Shown in pieces: positions 23,004 to 29,646 of a stretch of 50,932 nucleotides of DNA. Source of the stretch: Roseateles sp. (lineage in GTDB: Bacteria; Pseudomonadota; Gammaproteobacteria; Burkholderiales; Burkholderiaceae); assembly GCA_019232985.1 (NCBI GenBank), contig JAFAMW010000014.1, positions 1-50,932 of the forward strand, read 5' to 3'. Numbering within the stretch: the first letter of the stretch is position 1; each line of letters opens with the position of its first letter. Position numbers and translations under genes: made by a program. Below the pieces are notes generated by a model. That model worked only from the letters and a program-made list of their open reading frames with translations, was not told the origin of the DNA and ran no database searches.

Positions 23004-24956
23004 ATGAGCAGCAGCACCGACCCCCTCGCCATCCTCCAGGAAGTCTTCGGCTACGCGGCGTTCCGCGGCCAGCAGGCCGACATCGTCGACCGCGTCGTCG
23101 CCGGCGGCGACGCGCTCGTGCTGATGCCCACGGGCGGCGGCAAGAGCCTGTGCTACCAGGTCCCGGCGATCGCGCGGCACCGCGCCGGGCGCGGCGTCGC
23201 GCTCGTCGTGAGCCCGCTGATCGCGCTGATGCAGGACCAGGTCGGCGCGCTCGAGGAACTCGGCGTCCATGCGGCCTTCCTGAACTCGACGCTCGAAGGG
23301 CACGCGGCCGCCCAGGTCGAGCGCGAGCTGCTCGCGGGCCGGCTCGTGCTGCTCTACGCGGCGCCCGAGCGCGTGACGAACCCGCGCTTCCTCGCCATGC
23401 TCGACTCGCTGTACGAGCGCGGCCTGCTGTCGCTGTTCGCGATCGACGAGGCCCATTGCGTGAGCCAATGGGGCCACGACTTCCGCAGCGAGTACCTCGA
23501 GCTGTCGCTGCTGCACGAGCGCTTCGCCGACGTGCCGCGCGTCGCGCTGACGGCGACGGCCGACGCGATCACGCGCGCCGACATCATCGAGCGCCTGCAG
23601 CTGCAGGACGCCGAGGTCTTCGTCAGCAGCTTCGACCGCCCGAACATCCGCTACACGATCGTCGAGAAGGTCGACGCGCGCGCCCAGCTGCTGCGCTTCA
23701 TCGAGGACGAGCACCCGGGCGACGCCGGCGTCGTCTACTGCCAGAGCCGCCGCAAGGTCGAGGAGACGGCCGAGTGGCTGCAGGCCGCCGGCGTCAAGGC
23801 CCTGCCCTACCACGCCGGCCTCGAGGCCGCCGTGCGCAAGCGCCACCAGGACCGCTTCCTGCGCGAGGACGGCCTCGTGATGTGCGCGACGATCGCGTTC
23901 GGCATGGGCATCGACAAGCCCGACGTGCGCTTCGTCGCCCACCTCGACCTGCCCAAGAACATCGAGGGCTATTACCAGGAGACCGGCCGCGCGGGCCGCG
24001 ACGGCGCGGCCGCGAACGCGTGGATGACCTACGGCCTCGCCGACGTCGTCAACCAGCGCCGCATGATCGACGAGAGCCCGGCCGAGGAGACCTTCAAGCA
24101 GGTCCAGCGCGGCAAGCTCGACGCGCTGCTCGCGCTCGCCGAGGCGACCGACTGCCGGCGCGCGCGCCTGCTCGGCTACTTCGGCGAACAGTATCGAGAA
24201 CCCTCGCCGGAGCTCGACCCCAACGACACCGCGACCGCCGCCGGGCCGCCCCACGGCGGCGGCAGCCCCCTCGGGGGGCAGGAGCGAAGCGACGTGGGGG
24301 TCTCATGCGGCAACTGCGACAACTGCCTGCAGCCGCCCGCGACCTGGGACGCAACCGAGGCCGCGCGCAAGCTGCTGTCGTGCATCTACCGCTTCCACCA
24401 GAACGGTGGCCAGCGCTTCGGCGCGGGCCACCTGATCGACGTGCTGCGCGGCAAGGCCACGCCCAAGGTCGCGCAATACGGCCACGAGCACCTGTCGACC
24501 TGGGCGATCGGCGCAGACCTGTCCGAGCAGCAGTGGCGCGGCGTGCTGCGCCAGCTCGTCGCGCTCGGCCATGTATTCACCGAGGGCGAGTTCCACACGC
24601 TCGCGCTCGCCGACTCGGCGCGCGAGGTGCTGCGCGGCGGCGTCCAGCTGCATCTGCGCGAGGCGCTCAAGGCGACGCGCGGTCGCAAGGGTTCGCGCGC
24701 CGTGCCCAAGACCAGCGAGGGCCTCGAGCTCGACGCCGCGGCGACGGCGCGCTTCGACGCGCTCAAGGCCTGGCGCGCCGAGGTCGCGCGCGAGCATGGC
24801 CTGCCGGCCTACGTGATCTTCCAGAACGTCACGCTCGCCGAGATGGCGCGCCAGCAGCCCGACTCGCTCGACGCGCTCGCCGGCATCAGCGGCGTCGGCG
24901 CGAAGAAGCTCGAGGCCTACGGCCGCGAGATCCTGCGCGTGCTCGAGCAGTGCTGA
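23004..24956 (+). CDS. recQ: ATP-dependent DNA helicase RecQ with expanded zinc-finger loop
   Basis: 3'-5' SF2 helicase of 650 residues acting in recombination and fork repair. It has motif [17 protein letters not shown] near residue 43, DEAH in [16 protein letters not shown] near 146, motif VI in [11 protein letters not shown], a zinc-binding subdomain, a winged helix and an HRDC domain ([17 protein letters not shown] to [11 protein letters not shown]). The zinc ligands are Cys384, Cys435, Cys438 and Cys441. In E. coli RecQ the first gap is 16 residues; here it is 50, because 34 codons (24204-24305) including an interspersed repeat are inserted in frame just before CGNCDNC. GACAAT ends 10 nt before the ATG. 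The rest of the gene looks intact. Confidence 0.95.
   Translation: MSSSTDPLAILQEVFGYAAFRGQQADIVDRVVAGGDALVLMPTGGGKSLCYQVPAIARHRAGRGVALVVSPLIALMQDQVGALEELGVHAAFLNSTLEGHAAAQVERELLAGRLVLLYAAPERVTNPRFLAMLDSLYERGLLSLFAIDEAHCVSQWGHDFRSEYLELSLLHERFADVPRVALTATADAITRADIIERLQLQDAEVFVSSFDRPNIRYTIVEKVDARAQLLRFIEDEHPGDAGVVYCQSRRKVEETAEWLQAAGVKALPYHAGLEAAVRKRHQDRFLREDGLVMCATIAFGMGIDKPDVRFVAHLDLPKNIEGYYQETGRAGRDGAAANAWMTYGLADVVNQRRMIDESPAEETFKQVQRGKLDALLALAEATDCRRARLLGYFGEQYREPSPELDPNDTATAAGPPHGGGSPLGGQERSDVGVSCGNCDNCLQPPATWDATEAARKLLSCIYRFHQNGGQRFGAGHLIDVLRGKATPKVAQYGHEHLSTWAIGADLSEQQWRGVLRQLVALGHVFTEGEFHTLALADSAREVLRGGVQLHLREALKATRGRKGSRAVPKTSEGLELDAAATARFDALKAWRAEVAREHGLPAYVIFQNVTLAEMARQQPDSLDALAGISGVGAKKLEAYGREILRVLEQC
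24243..24304 (+). repeat. Interspersed GC-rich repeat, copy C, inside recQ
   Basis: Starts GGGCCGCCCC, contains AGCCCCCTCGGGGGGCAGG, then GAGCGAAGCGA and ends GTGGGGGTCTCA. It is the shortest of three copies and has the form I know from intergenic repeats of Comamonadaceae-like genomes. It is read in frame as [20 protein letters not shown] within the RecQ zinc-binding loop. Confidence 0.72.
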
Positions 24957-24980
24957 CGCGCCCGCCGCGGCGCGGCGGCC

Positions 24981-26525
24981 TCAGTGCACGCCGTGCATGC
25001 GCCGGACGATCCAGCGGTTCAGCGCGTAGAGCACCAGGCCCGCGCCGATCGGCACGAGCGTGAAGATCAGGAAGAAGCCGGCGAGCGAATAGGCCTTGGC
25101 GATGGCGTCGATATAGCTGCCGGTCAGGCCGGCGAGCTTGTTGCCGAGCGAAGTGAAGAAGTACCACAGGCCGAACATCAGGCCGAGCAGCCGCGTCGGC
25201 ACGAGCTTGCTCACGTATGACAGGCCGACCGGCGACAGGCACAGCTCGCCCATCGTGTGGAACAGGTAGGCGAGCACCAGGAAGACCATGCTGACCTGGG
25301 CCGTGCGCGCGCCCGGCGCGATGCCCGACGCGCCGTAGGCGAGCGCCGCGAAGCCGAGGCCGACGAGCACGAGGCCGGTGCCGAACTTGACCGGCGCGCT
25401 CGGGTTCCACCAGCGCTCCCACAGGCGCGAGAACAGCGGCGCGAGCACGACGATGAAGAACGCGTTGAGCACGCCGAACCAGGTCGCCGGCACCTGGGTC
25501 TGGTCGGCGCCGAACTCGCGCGCGAGCATCCACAGCACGAGACCCCAGACGAGCGCGAGCGCGGCGGTCAGCAGCAGGTTGGCGACGCGCTGGTGGGCCG
25601 GCTGGATGCGCCACATCTTCACGAGCAGGCCTGTGAGGATCGCCAGCGGGATCAGCGTCATCAGGCTGTTGACGACGTTGAAGATCACGCCGCTCGGGCC
25701 CGACAGCACGCGGTCGGTGTAGTCGGCCGCGAAGATCGTCATCGAGCCGCCGGCCTGCTCGAACGCGAACCAGAAGAAGATCGTGAAGAAGGACAGCAGG
25801 CCGACGACGAGCAGGCGGTCGCGCACGACATGGGCCTCGGCCAGGTCGGCCGTACGGCCGGTGTCGCGCGGCGCGGCGCCGGCCGCCGGCTCGAGGCCGA
25901 TGCCGCCGAGGATGCTCTGGCCGAAGTAGAACTGCAGCGCGCCGAGCAGCATGAACAGGCCGGCGAGGCCGAAGCCGTAGTTCCAGCCGAGCTTCTCGCC
26001 GAGGTAGCCGCACAGCAGCGTGCCGAAGAACGAGCCCGAGTTCACGCCCATGTAGAACAGCGTGTAGCCGCCGTCGCGGCCGGCCTCGTTGTCGGACGTG
26101 TAGAGCTGGCCGACGACGGCCGAGATGTTCGGCTTGAACAGGCCGGTGCCGAGCGTGATCAGCGCGAGGCCCGCGTAGAAGCTCGGCACGGTGCCGAGGA
26201 ACAGCGAGAAATGGCCGGCCGCGATCGCGAGGCCGCCGATCATGATCGAGCGGCGCGTGCCGAGCAGGCGGTCGGCGACGGCGCCGCCGACGATCGGCGT
26301 CAGGTACACGGCGAAGGTGTACCAGCCGTACAGGTCCGCGGCGTCGGCGCGGCTCCAGCCCCAGCCGCCCCGTCCCGCCGTCGCGATCAGGAACAGCGTG
26401 AGCAGGCTGCGCATGCCGTAGTAGGAGAAACGCTCCCACATCTCGGTGAAGAACAGCATGAACAGGCTGTCCGGGTGGCCGAGGATGGTGCGGGCCGGCG
26501 CGGCGGCGGTCGGGGAATGGCTCAA
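24981..26525 (-). CDS. POT/PTR2-family proton-coupled oligopeptide transporter
   Basis: Inner-membrane importer of di- and tripeptides, about 514 residues and 14 membrane segments. Family hallmarks are FFTEMWERFSYYGMRSLL at the start (the ExxER motif), the DRLLGTRRSI loop and the PTR2 signature region TLGTGLFKPNISAVVGQLY with FYMGVNSGSFFG, plus GELCLSPVGLSYVSKLVP late in the protein. The frame is open to 26798, but the upstream residues are not coding-like. TTG 26525 is preceded by GAGGT at 7 nt, just after a leader hairpin; ATG 26459 is an alternative that would remove 22 residues. Confidence 0.9.
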   Translation of the reverse strand: MSHSPTAAAPARTILGHPDSLFMLFFTEMWERFSYYGMRSLLTLFLIATAGRGGWGWSRADAADLYGWYTFAVYLTPIVGGAVADRLLGTRRSIMIGGLAIAAGHFSLFLGTVPSFYAGLALITLGTGLFKPNISAVVGQLYTSDNEAGRDGGYTLFYMGVNSGSFFGTLLCGYLGEKLGWNYGFGLAGLFMLLGALQFYFGQSILGGIGLEPAAGAAPRDTGRTADLAEAHVVRDRLLVVGLLSFFTIFFWFAFEQAGGSMTIFAADYTDRVLSGPSGVIFNVVNSLMTLIPLAILTGLLVKMWRIQPAHQRVANLLLTAALALVWGLVLWMLAREFGADQTQVPATWFGVLNAFFIVVLAPLFSRLWERWWNPSAPVKFGTGLVLVGLGFAALAYGASGIAPGARTAQVSMVFLVLAYLFHTMGELCLSPVGLSYVSKLVPTRLLGLMFGLWYFFTSLGNKLAGLTGSYIDAIAKAYSLAGFFLIFTLVPIGAGLVLYALNRWIVRRMHGVH

Positions 26526-26549
26526 GCGGGTGACCTCATGAATCGATGG

Positions 26550-26581
26550 CGCCCCAGCCGCGCTCGTGGCGCGGTGGGGCG
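26550..26581 (-). promoter_or_regulatory. Leader hairpin of the peptide transporter gene
   Basis: CGCCCCAGCCGCGC pairs with GCGCGGTGGGGCG across the loop TCGTG, 13 bp with one bulged G. It ends 25 nt upstream of the proposed TTG start and about 11 nt before its ribosome site. It could affect initiation or mRNA stability; no known riboswitch fold was recognised. Confidence 0.4.
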
Positions 26582-26628
26582 AACTTCGGATTGTCGCGGC
26601 GACGCGGGCCTCGCCCGGGCAGGCGTTT

Positions 26629-26645
26629 CCCGCAGAGCCTGCGGG
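26629..26645. other. Hairpin in the intergenic region 26526-26824
   Basis: CCCGCAG-AGC-CTGCGGG is a perfect 7-bp stem with a three-base loop, followed by TTT on the plus strand. It lies midway between the divergent peptide transporter and HD-GYP genes. Apart from this and the leader hairpin, the 299-bp region shows only an AT-rich stretch at 26790-26805 just before the HD-GYP gene. Confidence 0.4.
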
Positions 26646-26824
26646 TTTCCACCGGAATCGGGGGGATGGCGCGATGCGCGGCGACGAATTGCGGACCGAA
26701 GGTGCAAATTCAGCGCTCCGGCGCCGCCGGGCTGCGTTAGAGTGCCGCCGGTCAATGGCCGCGGCGATAGCGCGACCAGCCGTCGGATCAAAAAACAAAA
26801 TCTTCAGGGAAGAACAGGGCCCGC

Positions 26825-27967
26825 ATGCGCGTTTGCTCGCTCGCTTCGGTTCGCTCGCTGATCGTGCTCGGCGAGCCGCTGGCCTTCAGCGTGCGTGACG
26901 CCTCCCACATGCTGCTGCTGGCCCAGGGCCAGGTCATCGCGGACGAACCCCAGCTGATGGCGCTGCTGCGCCGCGGCGCCGTCGTCGAGGCCGACGCGGT
27001 CGCGCAGCTGCGCAACCCGGCGCGCCGCAGCCTGAGCCCCGAGGAGCGCCTGGCCCAGCTGCCGGCCGCCTGGGACCGCATGAACGGCGACGTGCGCCAG
27101 GCCCTCGCCGCACCGGCCGACGCGCTCGCCGCCGCGGTGAGCCGCGCGACGACGCTGCTGCTCGGCCTGATCGACGCGGCGCCCGACGTGGCGCTCTCGC
27201 AGATCGTGCGCCAGCGCGACGTCGAGGAAGGCCATTACGGCGTCCAGCATTCGATCCACGCGGCCACGGCCTGCCGCGCCGCGGCGCGCTACCTCGGCTG
27301 GGACTCGGCCGCGCAGCGCCGCGCGTTCCAGGCCGCGCTGACGATGAACCTCGGCATGCTCGACCTGCAGGCGCGGCTCGCCCACCAGTCGGCGCCGCTG
27401 ACCTTCGAGCAGCGCGAGCAGATCCGCTCGCACCCGCAGCGCAGCGTCGAGATGCTCGAGGCCGCCGGCGTGAGCGACGCCGACTGGCTCGACGCCGTGC
27501 TCAAGCACCACGAGCACCCGGACGGCTCGGGCTACCCGAGCGGCCTGCGCGAGATCGGCGAGATGGCGCAGCTGCTGCGCTTCGCCGACGTCTACACCGC
27601 GCGGCTCGCGGCGCGCGCGAGCCGGCCCGCGATGAGCGCCCACCAGGTCGGCGCCGAGCTGCACCAGATGGCCGACTCGAGCCCGCTCGCGGCCGCGCTG
27701 ATCAAGGCCTTCGGCGTGTTCCCGCCGGGCAGCTTCGTGCGCCTCGCGTCGGGCGAGATCGGCATGGTCGTGCGCAACGGCGAGAAGGCCTACCGGCCCG
27801 TCGTCGTCGCGCTGACCAACGCGGCCGGCGAGCCGCGCCTGACGCCGCTGATGCGCGACAGCGCCGACGCGTCGCACGCGGTCGTCGGCCTGCTGCCGCC
27901 CAAGGCGCTGCCGATGCGGCTCGGCGAGGAGCGCATCGCGAGCCTGATCGGCGGGGTCGTTGCCTAG
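26825..27967 (+). CDS. Degenerate HD-GYP domain protein
   Basis: A 380-residue cytosolic protein with the layout of HD-GYP cyclic-di-GMP phosphodiesterases. The core is recognisable: GVQHSIHAA, SHPQRSVEML, the GYP motif HHEHPDGSGYP and LLRFADVYTARLAAR. The defining HD dipeptide is absent: where active members have LLHDIGK this one reads ALTMNLGMLD near residue 175. It may therefore bind rather than hydrolyse a nucleotide. The N-terminal 110 residues are specific to the family and the last 70 form a small beta domain. ATG 26825 lacks a clear ribosome site. Confidence 0.8.
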   Translation: MRVCSLASVRSLIVLGEPLAFSVRDASHMLLLAQGQVIADEPQLMALLRRGAVVEADAVAQLRNPARRSLSPEERLAQLPAAWDRMNGDVRQALAAPADALAAAVSRATTLLLGLIDAAPDVALSQIVRQRDVEEGHYGVQHSIHAATACRAAARYLGWDSAAQRRAFQAALTMNLGMLDLQARLAHQSAPLTFEQREQIRSHPQRSVEMLEAAGVSDADWLDAVLKHHEHPDGSGYPSGLREIGEMAQLLRFADVYTARLAARASRPAMSAHQVGAELHQMADSSPLAAALIKAFGVFPPGSFVRLASGEIGMVVRNGEKAYRPVVVALTNAAGEPRLTPLMRDSADASHAVVGLLPPKALPMRLGEERIASLIGGVVA

Positions 27968-27979
27968 ATCGCGCGCCCG

Positions 27980-28387
27980 TCAGAGAAATGGGTTCTCGAC
28001 GCGCACGCCGCCCAGGACGGCGCCGTGCCGCATGTCTTCGCTCAAAACCCGCACGCAACCACTGACGGCGGCGGCTTGAACGATCAGCGCGTCGTAGAAG
28101 GACAGATTCCTGAGAACGTGAAGGTCCAGCGCGGCTTCGATGCGGTCCGCCGACGTCGTCACCATCTCGAAGCGCCGATAGAAACCGATGCGCTGCCGGA
28201 TCAGCTCCGGGGGCAGGCGCAACTTGCGCAGCGCGACGTTCGCGTATTCCTGCAGCACTTGCGTCGACAGCACCGCGTTTCCAGCCGCGCGCAGCGAGGT
28301 GATCAACGCGATGGCCTGCTGCTGCTTGCGCGGCTCGTCAGCGGCATCGGCGTAGACGAGGACGTTCGTGTCGAGCAGGCTACGCAC
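27980..28387 (-). CDS. vapC: PIN-domain toxin, VapC family
   Basis: Predicted metal-dependent ribonuclease of 135 residues and toxin of a type II toxin-antitoxin pair. The PIN acidic residues are present: Asp6 in LLDTNVLVY, Glu47 in STQVLQEYAN, Asp99 in SFYDALIVQAA and Asp118 in LSEDM. The start overlaps the antitoxin gene by 8 nt. Base composition is visibly less GC-rich than in the neighbours, which fits an acquired cassette. VapC targets are usually tRNA or rRNA, but none can be named here. Confidence 0.88.
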   Translation of the reverse strand: MRSLLDTNVLVYADAADEPRKQQQAIALITSLRAAGNAVLSTQVLQEYANVALRKLRLPPELIRQRIGFYRRFEMVTTSADRIEAALDLHVLRNLSFYDALIVQAAAVSGCVRVLSEDMRHGAVLGGVRVENPFL

Positions 28388-28607
28388 GACGATTGGCTTC
28401 CTCGCGGTCGAAGCGCCAGCCGTCGAGGCGACCAGGCGTGGCGCGCGCCGATTGCTCGAAAGCCTGCAGCTCGCCAGCCAGTTGCTGACTGCCCGCCAGA
28501 TGCTCCAGATAGTCGCGGACCGCCTGGTTCAGGCTCTTGCCCATCGTGGCCGCGGCTGCACGAGCCTGTTCGGCAACATGCTCGTCTACAGACAAAGTGA
28601 TGTTCAA
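28380..28607 (-). CDS. Ribbon-helix-helix antitoxin partner of VapC
   Basis: A 75-residue protein with a beta strand NITLSVDEHVAEQARAAA and helix pair GKSLNQAVRDYLEHLAG, the shape of RHH antitoxins that bind DNA through an N-terminal ribbon. The acidic/Arg-rich C-terminus would wrap the toxin. TTG 28607 has GGAGGT at 7 nt, so I place the start there; a GTG at 28628 is an in-frame alternative but overlaps the operator. It precedes and overlaps vapC, the usual order. Confidence 0.82.
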   Translation of the reverse strand: MNITLSVDEHVAEQARAAAATMGKSLNQAVRDYLEHLAGSQQLAGELQAFEQSARATPGRLDGWRFDREEANRRA

Positions 28608-28624
28608 GATATCGACCTCCGTGC

Positions 28625-28639
28625 GCACATATTATGTGC
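28625..28639 (-). promoter_or_regulatory. Toxin-antitoxin operator palindrome
   Basis: GCACATA-T-TATGTGC is a perfect 7-bp inverted repeat around one base, immediately upstream of the antitoxin ribosome site. On the minus strand it contains CATAAT, a plausible -10 box. RHH antitoxins commonly repress their own promoter through such sites, so autoregulation is the natural reading. Confidence 0.62.
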
Positions 28640-28676
28640 ATACGCTGAAAAGAATACCGGCGAAGGGACGGCGGGA

Positions 28677-29459
28677 TCAGATCGACATGTCGTAGTCGAT
28701 CGTGAGCGGCGCGTGGTCGCTGAATTTCTGGTCACGGTAGATCGATTCGGCCTTCGCGAGCGCCGCGAGCTTGGGCGTCGCGAAGTGGTAGTCGAGCCGC
28801 CAGCCCACGTTCTTCGCGTAGGCCTGGCCGCGGTTGCTCCACCACGTGTACTGCTCGGCCGCCGGATTCAGCGTGCGGAACACGTCGACCAGCCCCCCCT
28901 CCCCGAACAACTTGTCCAGCCACGCGCGCTCCTCGGGCAGAAAGCCCGAGTTTTTCACGTTGCCCTTCCAGTTCTTCAGGTCGATCTCCTTGTGGGCGAT
29001 ATTCACGTCGCCGACCAGGATGAACTCGCGCTCGGCCTTGAGCGCCATCAGGTGCGGGTAGATCGCGGCGAGGAAGCGGAACTTGGCCTGCTGGCGTTCC
29101 TCGCCGCTCGAGCCGCTCGGGAAGTAGCAGCTGACGATCGAGAGCTTGCGGCCCGGCTTGTCGAAGCGCTTCTCGATCCAGCGGCCCTCGGCGTCGAACT
29201 CGGGCACGCCGATGCCGGCGATCACGTCGCTGGGCTCGGTGTGCGTGTACAGGCCGACGCCCGAGTAGCCCTTTTTCTCGGCGTAGTGGAAATGTCCGGC
29301 GAGCGCGCCGCTGCGGTCGAACTTGCCGGCGACGTCCTCGTGCTGGGCCTTGACCTCCTGGACGCCGACCGCGTCGGCCTGCTGGCCGGCGAGCCAGTCG
29401 AAGAAGCCCTTGGTCGAGGCGGAGCGGATGCCGTTGAGGTTGGCGGTGATCAGGCGCAT
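28677..29459 (-). CDS. xthA: Exodeoxyribonuclease III
   Basis: AP endonuclease and 3' exonuclease of base-excision repair, 260 residues, of the endonuclease/exonuclease/phosphatase fold. Landmarks are MRLITANLNGIRSA, VQEVKAQ (metal-binding Glu), GVGLYTH, SCYFPSG, the active-site GDVNIAHKEIDL, WRLDYHFAT and the catalytic His in FSDHAPLTIDY. ATG 29459 begins exactly at the conserved N-terminus. It is divergent from a TonB receptor gene. Confidence 0.95.
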   Translation of the reverse strand: MRLITANLNGIRSASTKGFFDWLAGQQADAVGVQEVKAQHEDVAGKFDRSGALAGHFHYAEKKGYSGVGLYTHTEPSDVIAGIGVPEFDAEGRWIEKRFDKPGRKLSIVSCYFPSGSSGEERQQAKFRFLAAIYPHLMALKAEREFILVGDVNIAHKEIDLKNWKGNVKNSGFLPEERAWLDKLFGEGGLVDVFRTLNPAAEQYTWWSNRGQAYAKNVGWRLDYHFATPKLAALAKAESIYRDQKFSDHAPLTIDYDMSI

Positions 29460-29546
29460 GGCGGCATGACGGGTGGGCTGCGGGGTCGCGCAGTATCGCC
29501 GCTGCATCGGCTGCAAGCTGGCAGTAGGGTGCGGCGCCGCGGTGAC

Positions 29547-29566
29547 GGCTTTTGACAACAAAAGCC
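29547..29566. promoter_or_regulatory. Hairpin in the xthA/TonB-receptor intergenic region
   Basis: GGCTTTTG-ACAA-CAAAAGCC is a perfect 8-bp stem with a four-base loop. An overlapping alternative pairing, AAAGCC with GGCTTT just downstream, would compete with it. TTGACA at 29552-29557, an ideal -35 hexamer, lies within, but no matching -10 follows at 16-18 bp. Confidence 0.4.
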
Positions 29567-29646
29567 CCGGCTTTGTCGGCCTGCATGTGTCAGATTTGTT
29601 GCGCCGCAACGAAAATCCGTGGCTCCACTCCACCAACGAGTTACTC

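Noticed and set aside
29509..29524. Possible sigma-54 site (TGGCAGTAGGGTGC) before the TonB receptor
   Set aside because: The GG-to-GC spacing is one base short and the -12 element is poor.
29552..29557. Consensus TTGACA as a -35 box of the TonB receptor gene
   Set aside because: No -10-like hexamer follows at 16-18 bp, and the bases belong to a hairpin.
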